Shown in pieces: positions 1 through 8,245 of a stretch of 64,000 nucleotides of DNA. Source of the stretch: Pseudomonas panipatensis (GTDB lineage: Bacteria; Pseudomonadota; Gammaproteobacteria; Pseudomonadales; Pseudomonadaceae); assembly GCF_900099785.1 (NCBI RefSeq), contig NZ_FNDS01000009.1:124001-188000 (forward strand), given 5' to 3'. The position numbers and the translations under genes are program-made. The notes beneath the pieces were generated by a model. That model had not been told where the DNA came from, searched no databases, and was given only the letters and a program-made list of their open reading frames with translations. Positions within the stretch are counted from its first letter, which is position 1. Every line of letters starts with the position of its first letter.

Positions 1-485
1 GAGAAGATCAGCGACATGCCGATGTCGATCGCTTTCTGCCAGTTCACCCCGTCGGCCAGCGGAACGCCGGTGATCAGCGCATTGGCCAGGCCGACGCCGA
101 GGATCGAGCCGATCAGGGTGTGCGAGCTGGAGGCGGGGATGCCGAAGTACCAGGTGCCGAGGTTCCAGGTGATGGCCGCGGCCAGCAGCGAGAACACCAT
201 GGCCAGGCCATGTCCGCTGTTGACGTTGATCAGCAACTCCACCGGCAGCAGGTGGACGATGGCATAGGCCACGCCGACGCCGCCGAGCAGGACGCCGAGG
301 AAGTTGAACAGGCCGGAGAGGATCACCGCCCGATACGGCGACATGGCCTTGGTGTAGATCACCGTGGCCACGGCGTTGGCAGTGTCGTGGAAACCGTTGA
401 TGAATTCGAAGGCCAGGACGAAGGTGAGCGCCATTACCAGGCTGACACCTACCCAGACATCGATTCCGCTGAAGAGATCGAACAT
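1..485 (-). CDS. pit: Pit-family inorganic phosphate permease, N-terminal part
   Basis: This is the N-terminal 161 codons of a low-affinity inorganic phosphate transporter of the inner membrane; the gene runs off the left edge. The start is the ATG at 485-483. The translation has hydrophobic membrane segments and the family signature around residue 30 ([14 protein letters not shown]), followed by a second conserved stretch ([18 protein letters not shown]) near residue 110. These two blocks are diagnostic of PiT permeases (PF01384). A PsiF-type protein lies about 730 bp away on the other strand, so two phosphate-linked genes sit close together. In P. aeruginosa a Pit gene also lies a few genes from recC, as I recall. 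The call is firm; substrate coupling (proton or sodium) cannot be read from this piece. Confidence 0.93.
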   Translation of the reverse strand, partial: MFDLFSGIDVWVGVSLVMALTFVLAFEFINGFHDTANAVATVIYTKAMSPYRAVILSGLFNFLGVLLGGVGVAYAIVHLLPVELLINVNSGHGLAMVFSLLAAAITWNLGTWYFGIPASSSHTLIGSILGVGLANALITGVPLADGVNWQKAIDIGMSLIF

Positions 486-705
486 GAAGTTTTTGTGACC
501 GGTCAGAGACGGGGCGGCGATTATGCCAGAACCGATGAAAATCGTCCGAAAGCCAAACGGAATCTCACAAGGGCGCGACACCTGGCCGCATACCCTCTAG
601 CGTGCGGCTGAGCCTGCCGGATTACGCCAGGGCGAGGCTCCGCTGTACCTGTCCATCTGTCGGAAGGCTTTGATTCCTGAGGATAAATCCTTCGCGGAAA
701 GCGGC

Positions 706-741
706 GGCGTCGCTCACGCCGAAGCGCCTGGGAGCGACGCC
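706..741 (-). terminator. Hairpin downstream of the 73-residue gene
   Basis: Perfect 10-bp arms (706-715 and 732-741) with a 16-nt loop lie about 10 bp after the stop codon of the minus-strand gene at 751-972. No clear U-tract follows, so this is a stem-loop 3' end or a weak terminator. Confidence 0.35.
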
Positions 742-750
742 ATGCCGTTG

Positions 751-972
751 TCAGCGTGGGTCCTTGTCGGCCTTCTGCTGCGCCTTGAGGCGCTCTTCCT
801 CGATTTTCTGCAGTTCCCGGTCGAAGGCCTTGTCCAGCAGGTTGCGGCGCTTGCGCCAAGGTTTCTTGTCCGGGTCGGGTTGGGCGGCGTAGAGGGTGAC
901 TTCTCCGCCGTAGACATCCTTGTAACGTTTCTCCTGGCGCTCCAGTTCTGCGCGCAGTTCGTCTTTCGTCAC
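751..972 (-). CDS. Small charged hypothetical protein (73 aa)
   Basis: I do not recognise a named family. The 73-residue product is highly charged and mostly helical by composition, with a KKPWRKRRN basic patch in the middle and a C-terminal half rich in E, K and Q that could form a coiled coil. I chose the GTG at 972 because an AGGAC ribosome binding site lies just upstream and the extension further 5' is Pro/Arg-rich and looks untranslated. It is probably cytoplasmic. It stands alone between the phosphate permease and the PsiF-type gene. Real-gene confidence is good; function is unknown. Confidence 0.65.
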   Translation of the reverse strand: MTKDELRAELERQEKRYKDVYGGEVTLYAAQPDPDKKPWRKRRNLLDKAFDRELQKIEEERLKAQQKADKDPR

Positions 973-1220
973 GGGTGGTCCTAATGGTTGGTCTGTTTTC
1001 CAGGCTGCGACTCGGGTCGAGCCGATGCGGCGCTCTGCGGCGCCTGGGCAGTGTAGCCGGTGTGGCGGCGGGCGGGAGTATAGCGGTGGCATCCGTTTCC
1101 GGGATATTCATCCGTGCCGATCGGGAGCGGTCGCACAGCGGCCGCGGAAAGCCCGCAACTCGCACAACGATGACGGCGAGCTACGCTCAGGAAGCGATCA
1201 AACCTTAGGGAGACCACTCC

Positions 1221-1532
1221 ATGCTCAAACTTCGCGTTCCTCTGCTGATGCTGGCCCTGCTGTTCTCGGCGCAAGGCTTCGCCGCCAGCACGGCGCAACA
1301 GGCGCAGCAGGAAAAAATGAAGACCTGCAACGCCGACGCCACCGCCAAGTCGCTCAAGGGCGACGAGCGCAAGGCCTTCATGAGCACCTGCCTGAAGGCC
1401 GGCGGCGACACGTCGACGAAGAAACTCACGCCGCAACAGGAGAAGATGAAGGCTTGCAACGCCGACGCCGCGACCAAGGCACTGGCGGGCGACGCGCGCA
1501 AGAAGTTCATGAGCGACTGCCTGAAGAAGTGA
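1221..1532 (+). CDS. PsiF-repeat periplasmic protein
   Basis: The 103-residue product has a cleavable signal peptide (about residues 1-21, ending GFA-AS) and two tandem copies of the PsiF repeat, at about 30-60 and 71-102. Each has the pattern QQEKMKxCNADAxxKxLxGDxRKxFMSxCLK, giving two Cys per repeat that could form disulfides in the periplasm. PsiF proteins are induced by phosphate starvation in enterics; the biochemical role is not known. The start is set by GGGAG at 8 nt and by the signal peptide. A strong terminator follows the stop codon, so it is monocistronic. The nearby phosphate permease fits a phosphate-related role, which is inference. Confidence 0.9.
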   Translation: MLKLRVPLLMLALLFSAQGFAASTAQQAQQEKMKTCNADATAKSLKGDERKAFMSTCLKAGGDTSTKKLTPQQEKMKACNADAATKALAGDARKKFMSDCLKK

Positions 1533-1549
1533 CCGTGGGGATCGGCCAA

Positions 1550-1572
1550 GGGCAGCCATGGCTGCCCTTTTT
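1550..1572 (+). terminator. Rho-independent terminator of the PsiF-type gene
   Basis: A perfect 18-bp palindrome (1550-1567, core GGGCAGCCATGGCTGCCC) is followed directly by five T residues, 18 bp after the stop codon. Confidence 0.85.
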
Positions 1573-1602
1573 CATGCCGGGTGGCGAATGCCCTGGATGC
1601 GC

Positions 1603-1701
1603 TCAGACACCCGAGCAGAGCAGCCAGGCCGCTGCCAGCAGGTAGAACAGCAGCGAGGCATCCCTCCTCAGTGGCCGGCTGGCGAGTTCGCGGACGCTCA
1701 T
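1603..1701 (-). CDS. Tiny predicted membrane protein (32 aa)
   Basis: This 32-codon ORF starts at the ATG at 1701, which overlaps the stop codon of the upstream 44-codon ORF in an ATGA arrangement; a GGAAG element precedes it. The N-terminus carries five Arg residues (MSVRELASRPLRRD) and the rest is one hydrophobic stretch (LLFYLLAAAWLLCSGV), the layout of a single-pass small membrane protein with its charged end in the cytoplasm. The overlap suggests translational coupling. I recognise no family. Reality is inferred from the ribosome binding site, overlap and sensible topology. Confidence 0.5.
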   Translation of the reverse strand: MSVRELASRPLRRDASLLFYLLAAAWLLCSGV

Positions 1702-1832
1702 GATTTGACTTCCGCCGACCAGTAGCCCTGGGCGTTGCGGAAGGGTTGCCGGGCCATCTGTTCCGGGCGGGTGATACCGGCCGCGAGCAGGGCATTGACC
1801 AGGGCGGAAAAGGATTTCGCTGAATAGCTCAT
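1698..1832 (-). CDS. Small hypothetical protein (44 aa), first gene of a coupled pair
   Basis: This 44-codon ORF has an AAGGAG ribosome binding site 8 nt before the ATG at 1832. The product (MSYSAKSFSALVNALLAAGI..., ending GYWSAEVKS) has an N-terminal amphipathic helix and resembles no family I know. Its stop overlaps the start of the 32-codon membrane ORF, so the two probably form one transcript and may act together. It lies between a PsiF-type gene and a pseudouridine synthase, neither on the same transcript. Confidence 0.6.
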   Translation of the reverse strand: MSYSAKSFSALVNALLAAGITRPEQMARQPFRNAQGYWSAEVKS

Positions 1833-1957
1833 GGACAGGCTCCTTACGTTCCGTGATCGGGACATGGCGCTTATGAAAGCGCGGTGGACGCCATCAACGG
1901 AAATGGATGTTCCTGCTTTTGACTATTGACGATATCGATGAAGAACCGCCGGACGGC

Positions 1958-2857
1958 CTACCAGTCCAGCTGTAGCTGACTGTCGAAGGCCCGCGCTTCG
2001 CCACTGAGCGGATCGACGAAGGCCAGGTGTCGCGCCAGCAGCTGCAGGGGCCGCGAGTAGTCGTCGCTGCGCCGTTGTTCTTCCGGCAGCAGCCGGGGGT
2101 AGAGCGGGTCGTTGCGCAGGGCGGCGCCGAGGGCGGCCATGTGCACGCGCAGTTGGTGGCGCTTGCCGGTCACCGGATAGAGCGCGTAGCGCCACCAGTG
2201 CTCGCCGCGCTCCAGCACCTCGATGCGGGTTTCGCTGTTCAGCGTGCCCTCGGCCTCGCGCATCAGGATGAAGGGCTCGCCATCGACCAGACGACTGCGC
2301 CGCACGTGGGGGAACTGCAGATGCGGCAGCGGTGCGGCGATGGCTTCGTAGCGCTTGTGCATGCGCCGTTCGCGGAACAGCGCCTGATAGGCGGCGCGGC
2401 TGGCTGGGTTGGCGGAGAACAGCACCAGCCCGGCGGTGGGCCGGTCGATGCGATGCAGCGGCACCAGCAGCGGGTTGTCCAGGCGCTTGGCCAGGCGCGC
2501 CAGCAGGGTTTCCTCGACGTACTGGCCGGACGGCGTCACCGGCAGGAAGTGCGGCTTGTCGGCCACCACCAGGTGCTCGTCGACGTGCAGGATGCGCTCG
2601 ACGAAGGGGACCGGGGTTTCCTGCTCCACTTCGCGGAAATAGTGCACGCGCAGGCCCTCGCGATAGGCCGCGCTGGCGTCCAGCGGCCGGCCCTGGGCGT
2701 CCAGCACGCGGCCGCGCGCCATGCGCTCCAGCCAGGTCTGCCGGGGGATCGCCGGGAAGTGCGCGCACAGGCAGTCGAGCACGCTGGTCCAGGGGCCGGC
2801 CGGCAGGTGCAGGGTGCTGGCGCGCTGTTGCGCGGCGGAGAAGGCGGGGTTGGACAT
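1958..2857 (-). CDS. RluA-family RNA pseudouridine synthase
   Basis: This 299-residue protein isomerises a uridine in rRNA or tRNA to pseudouridine. The catalytic block HRIDRPTAGLVLFS near residues 134-147 carries the invariant Asp, and the later stretch GKRHQLRVHMAALG near 230 matches the RluA C-terminal motif. Residues 1-80 look like a short S4-type RNA-binding region (SVLDCLCAHFP...ARGRVLDAQGRPL). The start at 2857 was chosen over an upstream in-frame extension because that extension is low-complexity and overlaps a likely promoter. Which RNA and position are modified cannot be told. It is probably monocistronic. Confidence 0.9.
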   Translation of the reverse strand: MSNPAFSAAQQRASTLHLPAGPWTSVLDCLCAHFPAIPRQTWLERMARGRVLDAQGRPLDASAAYREGLRVHYFREVEQETPVPFVERILHVDEHLVVADKPHFLPVTPSGQYVEETLLARLAKRLDNPLLVPLHRIDRPTAGLVLFSANPASRAAYQALFRERRMHKRYEAIAAPLPHLQFPHVRRSRLVDGEPFILMREAEGTLNSETRIEVLERGEHWWRYALYPVTGKRHQLRVHMAALGAALRNDPLYPRLLPEEQRRSDDYSRPLQLLARHLAFVDPLSGEARAFDSQLQLDW

Positions 2858-2930
2858 GGGCGGCTGCGGGCGGTTTCGGGGCGAGCATTAGGCCGCAGCC
2901 GCGGCCCTCCGTCAAAGGCCACCGGGCGGC

Positions 2931-3887
2931 TCAGGCCTTGCCGGCGTTGACCTCGATGGTGATGTGCACCAGCTCTTCGTGGATGCTCAGCAGCGCCTTG
3001 AAGTCATCGGCGCTGGCGCTGGACGCGGTGCTCAGGCTGAGCAGGCAGGCGTACTGGGCCTTGCCTACGCGCCACAGGTGCAGGTCGGTGATATGCGCCG
3101 GGTGCGGCCCGTCGGCGATGGCCTCGCGGATTTCCGCGGCCACCGGGGCGTCCATCTCGGCATCGAGCAGAACCCGGCTGCTCTGCCGCAGCAGTCCGAC
3201 CGCCCAGATCGCCACCAGCGCGGCGCCGACGATACCCATCAGCGGATCGAGCCAGGCCGCGCCCCACAGGCTGCCGCCGAGCAGCGCGGCGATGGCCAGT
3301 ACCGAGGTGGCGGCGTCGGCGACCACATGCAGGTAGGCGGCGCGCAGGTTGAGGTCGTGGCCATGCCCGTGGCCGTGCTCGTGGTGATGGTCGTGCCCGT
3401 GGTGGTCGTGGCCATGGTGGTGGCCGTGATGGTCATGGCCGTCCTTGAGCAGCCAGGCGCAGGCGAGGTTGACCAGCAGCCCGATCACGGCGATGACGAT
3501 GGCCTGGGCGTAGTGGATGGGCGAGGGCGAGATCAGCCGCGCCACCGACTCGAAGAGCATCAGGCCGGCCACGCCAATCAGCAGCAGGGCGCTGGTATAG
3601 CTGGCCAGGACTTCGATCTTCCAGGTGCCGAAGGCGAAGCGTCCGTCGTGGCGATAGTGCCGCGATGCCACATAGGCGAGGAAGGCCAGGCCCAGGGCCA
3701 GGGCATGGGAACTCATGTGCCAGCCGTCGGCCAACAGGGCCATGGAGTTGAAGTACCAGCCGCCGGCGATCTCCACCACCATCATCAGCGCGGTCAGCAC
3801 CACCGCGCGCAGGGTGTTTCTTTCCGCCAGCGGATTGCTTTCGTGGAAACTGTGGTCGTGCTGGCGTTCGACGGATGGCGCGTGCAT
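2931..3887 (-). CDS. dmeF: CDF-family Ni2+/Co2+ (Zn2+) efflux pump, DmeF-like
   Basis: This 318-residue inner-membrane cation diffusion facilitator exports divalent metal in exchange for protons. It has six predicted transmembrane helices, the metal-site motifs ADGWHMSSH (about 54-62) and HVVADAATS (about 188-196), a very His-rich loop at about 151-178 (runs of HDHHGHHHGH type), a His-bearing N-terminus and a cytoplasmic C-terminal domain. Length and loop match DmeF. It is divergent from a CsoR/RcnR-type repressor whose metal ligands suggest Ni/Co, with an operator in the 62-bp gap, so induction by nickel or cobalt is expected. Zn transport remains possible. Confidence 0.87.
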   Translation of the reverse strand: MHAPSVERQHDHSFHESNPLAERNTLRAVVLTALMMVVEIAGGWYFNSMALLADGWHMSSHALALGLAFLAYVASRHYRHDGRFAFGTWKIEVLASYTSALLLIGVAGLMLFESVARLISPSPIHYAQAIVIAVIGLLVNLACAWLLKDGHDHHGHHHGHDHHGHDHHHEHGHGHGHDLNLRAAYLHVVADAATSVLAIAALLGGSLWGAAWLDPLMGIVGAALVAIWAVGLLRQSSRVLLDAEMDAPVAAEIREAIADGPHPAHITDLHLWRVGKAQYACLLSLSTASSASADDFKALLSIHEELVHITIEVNAGKA

Positions 3888-3914
3888 GAGAGAATGTCCT
3901 GTAAAACCGGACGC

Positions 3915-3931
3915 ATACTATACCCCAGTAT
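3915..3931. promoter_or_regulatory. CsoR/RcnR-type operator between dmeF and its regulator
   Basis: Inverted repeat ATACT (3915-3919) and AGTAT (3927-3931) with a 7-bp spacer containing a C4 tract. Read on the minus strand this is TACT-GGGG-TAT-AGTA, the same overall geometry as the TACT-G-tract-AGTA operator of RcnR/DmeR. It sits midway in the divergent gap and could shut both genes. Confidence 0.7.
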
Positions 3932-3949
3932 ACTTTCAGGAAGACAGAT

Positions 3950-4228
3950 ATGGCCCACACCATCCAAGACAAGCGCAAGCTGCTGACCCGCATCCGCCGC
4001 ATCAAGGGGCAGAGCGAGGCGCTGGAACGCGCCCTCGAAACGGAAAGCGGCGATTGCACCGCGGTGCTGCAGCAGATCGCCGCCATCCGGGGCGCGGTCA
4101 ATGGGCTGATGGCCGAGGTGCTGGAAGGGCACCTGCGCGAGCACCTGGGGGCGGAGGAGCGCACGCCGCAACAGCGCCAGGACGACCTGGAGCAGGTGAT
4201 GACGGTGCTGCGCTCCTACCTGAAATGA
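3950..4228 (+). CDS. CsoR/RcnR/FrmR-family metal-responsive repressor (DmeR-like)
   Basis: This 92-residue all-helical repressor binds the dmeF promoter until metal occupies it. Ligand residues are visible: His3, Cys36 (in GDCTAVLQQ), His61 and His65, the H-C-H-H set that RcnR-type Ni/Co sensors use, with the usual DNA-contacting Arg/Lys residues in helix 1 (RIRRIKGQ). The second Cys of copper-sensing CsoR is absent. The gene is divergent from dmeF. The start is fixed by GGAAGACAGAT ahead of the ATG and by the conserved His3. Cognate metal is inferred from ligands and partner. Confidence 0.88.
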   Translation: MAHTIQDKRKLLTRIRRIKGQSEALERALETESGDCTAVLQQIAAIRGAVNGLMAEVLEGHLREHLGAEERTPQQRQDDLEQVMTVLRSYLK

Positions 4229-4232
4229 GCGC

Positions 4233-4463
4233 TCAGTGGGACAGCCGCGCGGCCAGCTCGTCGACGTCCTCGGCCCAGTCGGAGTCGTCTTCCAGCGCCT
4301 CGCGGAGGAATGCCGCCTGAGCCGGGCTCCAGAACGGCGCTTCCGCCAGGGACTGGTCGGCGGCCAGGCGGTGGCCGGCGAGGAAGGCGTCGATCGCCTC
4401 GCTGTCGCTGGGCAGGCCCAGTTGCTCGAAGAGGGCGGCGAAGGTGTGTTGCGAGGTGTCCAT
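4233..4463 (-). CDS. DUF2789-family small acidic protein (76 aa)
   Basis: The product begins MDTSQHTFAALFEQLGLPSD, typical of DUF2789, a family of short acidic pseudomonad proteins without known function. I set the start at 4463 because AGGAGG lies 7-8 nt upstream and the 13-residue extension from the next ATG is Pro/Arg-rich. It is convergent with the metal regulator, with only 4 bp between stop codons. It is likely cytoplasmic and lacks Cys or other obvious catalytic residues. Confidence 0.8.
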   Translation of the reverse strand: MDTSQHTFAALFEQLGLPSDSEAIDAFLAGHRLAADQSLAEAPFWSPAQAAFLREALEDDSDWAEDVDELAARLSH

Positions 4464-4608
4464 GGCGGGCCTCCTGGGTGGTCTCGGTGGTCGGTGCATC
4501 AACTATAGGCGCTCGCGCGGCGGGCGAAATCGATAGGCGGCTTTCAATTTTCCCGGGCGCGGGCAATGATGGCGCCTGCGTCCCCACCTCCCTGCGCCAG
4601 GCCCGTCC

Positions 4609-5811
4609 ATGAGCTCTCCTGAGCAGCGTCCGTTCGCCGTCACCCTGCAGATCGTCTCGATCGTCAGCTTCACCTTCCTGTTGTTCCTCTGCATTGGTTT
4701 CCTGCTGCCGGTGTTGCCGGGGTTCGTGCACCACGAACTGGGTTTCGGCGCCACCACCGCCGGCCTGGTGATCGGCGCACAGTACCTCTCGACCCTGGCC
4801 TCGCGGCCGCTGGCCGGACGCCTGACCGATACCCGCGGGGCCAAGCGCGCGGTGCTCTACGGGCTGCTGGCGCTGGGCGCGGGCGGGCTGCTGGTGCTGC
4901 TGGCGACCAGCCTGCAGGCGCTGGTCTGGGTCAGCCTGGCGCTGCTCTTGCTCAGCCGCTTGCTGATCGGCTTCGCCCAGGGCCTGCTGGGGATCGGCAC
5001 GGCGAGCTGGGGCATCGCCCGCGTCGGTGCGCAGAACACCGCCAAGGTGATCTCCTGGAACGGCATCGTCTGCTACGGCGGCATCGCCCTGGGCGCCCCG
5101 CTGGGGGTGATTCTCAGCAGCCGGCTGGGGCTCTGGAGCCTCGGCAGCGGCATCCTCCTGCTGGCCGGCATCGGCCTGTTGCTGGCGCGCGGCAAAGCGC
5201 CGGCGCCGATCGTCCAGGGCACGCGCATGGCCTTCGTCGCGGTGCTCGGCAGGGTGCTGCCCTATGGCCTCTGCGTGGCCCTGGGCTCGATCGGCTTCGG
5301 CAGCCTGGCGACCTTCATCACCCTCTACTACGGCAGCCGTGGCTGGGCCGACCCGGCCTGGTGCCTGAGCCTGTTCGGCATCAGCTTCGTCGGCGCGCGC
5401 CTGCTGTTCTCCGGCTGCATCAACCGTTTCGGTGGCTTCAATGTGGCGGTGGCCTGCCTGTTGCTGGAGAGCGTCGGTCTGCTCCTCCTGTGGCAGGCGC
5501 CGAGTCCGGCCTTCGCCCTGCTCGGCAGCGCCTTGACCGGCGCCGGCCTGTCGCTGGTCTACCCGGCCCTGGGCGTCGAGGCGGTGCTGCGCATCCCGGC
5601 CAGCAGCCGCAGTTCGGCGCTGGGCGCCTACGCGCTGTTCTTCGACCTGGCCCTGGGCATCGCCGGGCCGCTGATGGGCGCCATCGCCGCGCAAGCGGGC
5701 TATGCGGCGATTTTCCTGGTCGCGGCGCTGCTCGCCATCGCGGGCTTCGCTGTCTGCCTGTGGCTGTCGCGCCACACCCGCCAGCGCCACGAAGAACTGC
5801 ACTTCGACTAG
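4609..5811 (+). CDS. MFS transporter, YhhS/YfcJ-like
   Basis: This 400-residue inner-membrane protein has 12 predicted transmembrane helices. MFS motif A is visible after helix 2 (SRPLAGRLTDTRGAKRA, about 64-80) and the start of helix 2 (GLVIGAQYLSTL) resembles the YhhS/YfcJ group. Such proteins are proton-driven exporters of small molecules, often of unknown substrate. A LysR regulator begins 32 bp after the stop on the same strand, so the pair may be co-transcribed and functionally linked. Substrate is not predictable. Confidence 0.85.
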   Translation: MSSPEQRPFAVTLQIVSIVSFTFLLFLCIGFLLPVLPGFVHHELGFGATTAGLVIGAQYLSTLASRPLAGRLTDTRGAKRAVLYGLLALGAGGLLVLLATSLQALVWVSLALLLLSRLLIGFAQGLLGIGTASWGIARVGAQNTAKVISWNGIVCYGGIALGAPLGVILSSRLGLWSLGSGILLLAGIGLLLARGKAPAPIVQGTRMAFVAVLGRVLPYGLCVALGSIGFGSLATFITLYYGSRGWADPAWCLSLFGISFVGARLLFSGCINRFGGFNVAVACLLLESVGLLLLWQAPSPAFALLGSALTGAGLSLVYPALGVEAVLRIPASSRSSALGAYALFFDLALGIAGPLMGAIAAQAGYAAIFLVAALLAIAGFAVCLWLSRHTRQRHEELHFD

Positions 5812-5843
5812 ACTGCCTGCCTCTTTCGCCGCGAACCTCGCCC

Positions 5844-6707
5844 ATGGATATCGACCTGGCGCGCACCTTCCTGGAAATCGCCCGTGGCGGCAGCTTCGTC
5901 GCCGCCGCCGAACGCCTGCACGTGACCCAGACCACGGTCACCGCGCGGGTGCACAACCTGGAGGCGCAACTGGGCTGCCGGCTGTTCCTGCGCAGCCGCA
6001 GCGGCGCGCGCCTGACCGCCGAAGGCGAGCGCTTTCTCGGTTACGCCAACCAACTGGTGCAGACCTGGGAAGCCGCGCGCCGCGACCTGCCGCTGCCGGC
6101 GGGCTATCGCGAGGTGCTCAACATCGGTGGCGAGGTCAGCCTGAGCAACCCGCTGATGCTCAACTGGACGGTGCGTCTGCGTGAGCGCATGCCGGCCCTG
6201 GCGTTGCACGCGGAGATCGGCAACGGTGAGCACCTGCAGCAGCAACTGGAGCACGGCCTGCTCGACGCCGCGCTGGTCTACCGCCCGGATTACTGGCCGG
6301 GCATGCAGGTGGAGCAACTGCTCGAAGAGAAGCTGATCATGGTGCGCTCGGCGGAGTGGCCGGAGCCCTATATCTATATCGATTGGGGCCCGGAGTTCCG
6401 CCGCCAGCACGATGCCGCGCTGCCGGACAAGACCCACGCCGCGACCAGCTTCAACCTCGGCCCGCTGGCCCTGCAGCACCTGCTGCAATGTGGCGGCAGC
6501 GGCTACTTCCGCACGCGCGTGGTGCACAGCTACCTGGCGGCCGGCGTGCTGCAACGGGTGGAGCGCGCGCCGGAATTCATCTACCCGACCTACCTGGTGT
6601 ACTCCCGCGAAAAGGACTCGCCGACGCTGCAACGCGCCCTGGCGGTGCTGCGCGAAGTGGTGGCCGACGACATCGACTGGTCGCAGCGCTGGGACTACGA
6701 GACCTAG
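5844..6707 (+). CDS. LysR-family transcriptional regulator
   Basis: The 287-residue product has an N-terminal winged helix-turn-helix (about 1-60: FLEIARGGSFVAAAERLHVTQTTVTARVHNLEAQLG) and a substrate-binding domain. The ATG at 5844 gives the family-typical N-terminus (MDIDLARTFLEIA). It follows the MFS gene with a 32-bp gap in the same direction, unlike the common divergent LysR layout, so it may respond to the transporter's substrate. The gene is convergent with the HPP-CBS gene. The effector is unknown. Confidence 0.9.
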   Translation: MDIDLARTFLEIARGGSFVAAAERLHVTQTTVTARVHNLEAQLGCRLFLRSRSGARLTAEGERFLGYANQLVQTWEAARRDLPLPAGYREVLNIGGEVSLSNPLMLNWTVRLRERMPALALHAEIGNGEHLQQQLEHGLLDAALVYRPDYWPGMQVEQLLEEKLIMVRSAEWPEPYIYIDWGPEFRRQHDAALPDKTHAATSFNLGPLALQHLLQCGGSGYFRTRVVHSYLAAGVLQRVERAPEFIYPTYLVYSREKDSPTLQRALAVLREVVADDIDWSQRWDYET

Positions 6708-6752
6708 GCGCGGCACGAACCGCCAGCCGGTGCGCCAGGCTTGCGCGGGCGA

Positions 6753-7907
6753 CTAGACCGCCAGCGGCAGGGCAGGCGCCTCGACGGTCGCGGGTTGCCG
6801 CCAGAGGTGGCGGAAGGCGGCGATCAGGTCGCTCTGGCTGAGCATGCCGACCAGCCGGCCGTGGTCGTCCAGCACCGGCAGGCAGTGCAGACCCTGGTCG
6901 GAGAGGCGTTCGATCAACTCCGCCAGCGGCGCGTCGGCGCGCAACGACTGCACGCGATGGGTCATCAGGTTGCCGACCTGCTGGCCGAACGGCGAGCGCA
7001 GGCGCCCCAGGCCGCGCGCGTGCACGCCACGGAACAGGTCGGTGAGGGTGAGAATGCCCACCAGGCGGCCATCCTCGACCACCGGCAGGGCTTTCAGGTG
7101 ATGCCTGGCGAGCAATTGCCAGGCCTGTTCGACGCGGCTCCGCGGGCTTACCGAGCGAATATCGCGGGACATGATCGTCTCGGCGGTGATGCCGCCGAGC
7201 AAGCGTCCGCTGGCCTGTTTCTCCGCTTCATGCAGCAGGCGTTCGAGGTCTTCGCGGGTGACGTCGACGAAACCGCCGAAGCCCGCCAGGGCTTGCTCCA
7301 GGTCTTCGCTGCGGAAGCCCAGGCGTTGGCTTGGCAAAGGGTCGCGGGTCAGGTGCGGGTTACCCGTGCTGGCGGCCAACTGACGCGGGTAGGGGGTGCG
7401 CGTCAGGTTGTTGTAGAGCAGCGCCAGGGCCATCAGCGCCAGCGAGGCGAGCGACACCGGCAGCAGCAGGTGCAGGCCCTGCTGCTGCACCAGCGGGCCG
7501 CCCAGGCACAGGCTGAAAGCCAGCGCCGTGCTCGGCGGATGCAGGCAGCGCAGGCCGAGCATGGCCAGCACGCTGGCGCCCATGGCCAGCGTCGCCACCG
7601 GCCAGCCGTGGCCCAGCCAGAAGCCGAAGGCCAGGCCGACGAGGGCCGAGACCAGGTTGCCGGCGACCAACGACCAGGGTTGCGCCAGCGGGCTGGAGGC
7701 CACGGCGATCACCAGCAGCGCCGAGGCGGCCAGTGGTGGACCGATGCGTTGCGCGGTGTCGGCATCGAAGAGCCAGACGCAGAGCGCCAGGCTCAGGCTC
7801 AGCGACAGGCCGCAACCGACCACGGCGCGCAGCCATTCGCGGTTCGACGCGGGGCCGGCGGAGGGCGCCAGGCGACGCAGCCAGAGCGGCAGGTCGAAGG
7901 ACTTCAT
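6753..7907 (-). CDS. HPP-family membrane protein with C-terminal CBS pair
   Basis: The 384-residue protein has an HPP domain of four to five hydrophobic segments (about 25-170; the HPPSTALAF motif near 132 names the family) and two CBS domains in the cytoplasmic C-terminal half (about 240-290 and 315-370; GRLVGILTLTDLFR and GRLVGMLSQSDLI). HPP proteins include nitrite transporters of cyanobacteria and chloroplasts; CBS pairs usually bind adenine nucleotides and regulate the attached domain. I placed the start at 7907 because the 36-residue extension upstream is Ala/Cys-rich and lacks a binding site. Substrate is unknown. Confidence 0.83.
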   Translation of the reverse strand: MKSFDLPLWLRRLAPSAGPASNREWLRAVVGCGLSLSLSLALCVWLFDADTAQRIGPPLAASALLVIAVASSPLAQPWSLVAGNLVSALVGLAFGFWLGHGWPVATLAMGASVLAMLGLRCLHPPSTALAFSLCLGGPLVQQQGLHLLLPVSLASLALMALALLYNNLTRTPYPRQLAASTGNPHLTRDPLPSQRLGFRSEDLEQALAGFGGFVDVTREDLERLLHEAEKQASGRLLGGITAETIMSRDIRSVSPRSRVEQAWQLLARHHLKALPVVEDGRLVGILTLTDLFRGVHARGLGRLRSPFGQQVGNLMTHRVQSLRADAPLAELIERLSDQGLHCLPVLDDHGRLVGMLSQSDLIAAFRHLWRQPATVEAPALPLAV

Positions 7908-8151
7908 CGCGGCTGCCCCTGGGGGCGAGGCGCATGCGCGGAGGAGAGGGCAGCAGGCAAGGCGGAATTCATCAGCTATGGCGCAGGCGTCCGTTGCCGC
8001 CGCGGGGGCGGGCATGGCGCGTGCGTCCGTTATCGTCGATCGGTGGCTCGGCGCCGTGCCGCAGGCATGGGCGCGGGCATGGGCGGAGAGTGGGACGCGC
8101 TCATGCTAGGGAGCGTGACGATGCGTATCCAATGAAAGTTATTGCTGCCAG

Positions 8152-8170
8152 AGTGCAATTATTTTGCACT
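8152..8170. promoter_or_regulatory. Perfect inverted repeat, possible operator
   Basis: AGTGCAA (8152-8158) and TTGCACT (8164-8170) flank an AT-only 5-bp spacer, in a 338-bp gap otherwise without genes between the HPP-CBS start (7907) and the GST stop (8246). It is AT-rich against a GC-rich background, which fits an operator or promoter element for the HPP-CBS gene better than a terminator. The protein that binds it is unknown. Confidence 0.4.
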
Positions 8171-8245
8171 GTGAACGCTGCCGGCCAGGTTGCGGGCAAG
8201 GCGGGCGCCCACCGGACAGCCCGCGTTCGCCCGCTGGACCGGGGC

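Noticed and set aside
4216-5802. 528-codon open frame opposite the MFS gene
   Set aside because: Gln/Glu/Arg-rich shadow frame; the MFS gene has clear motifs.
6741-8135. 464-codon open frame opposite the HPP-CBS gene
   Set aside because: Low-complexity shadow; HPP and CBS motifs lie on the other strand.
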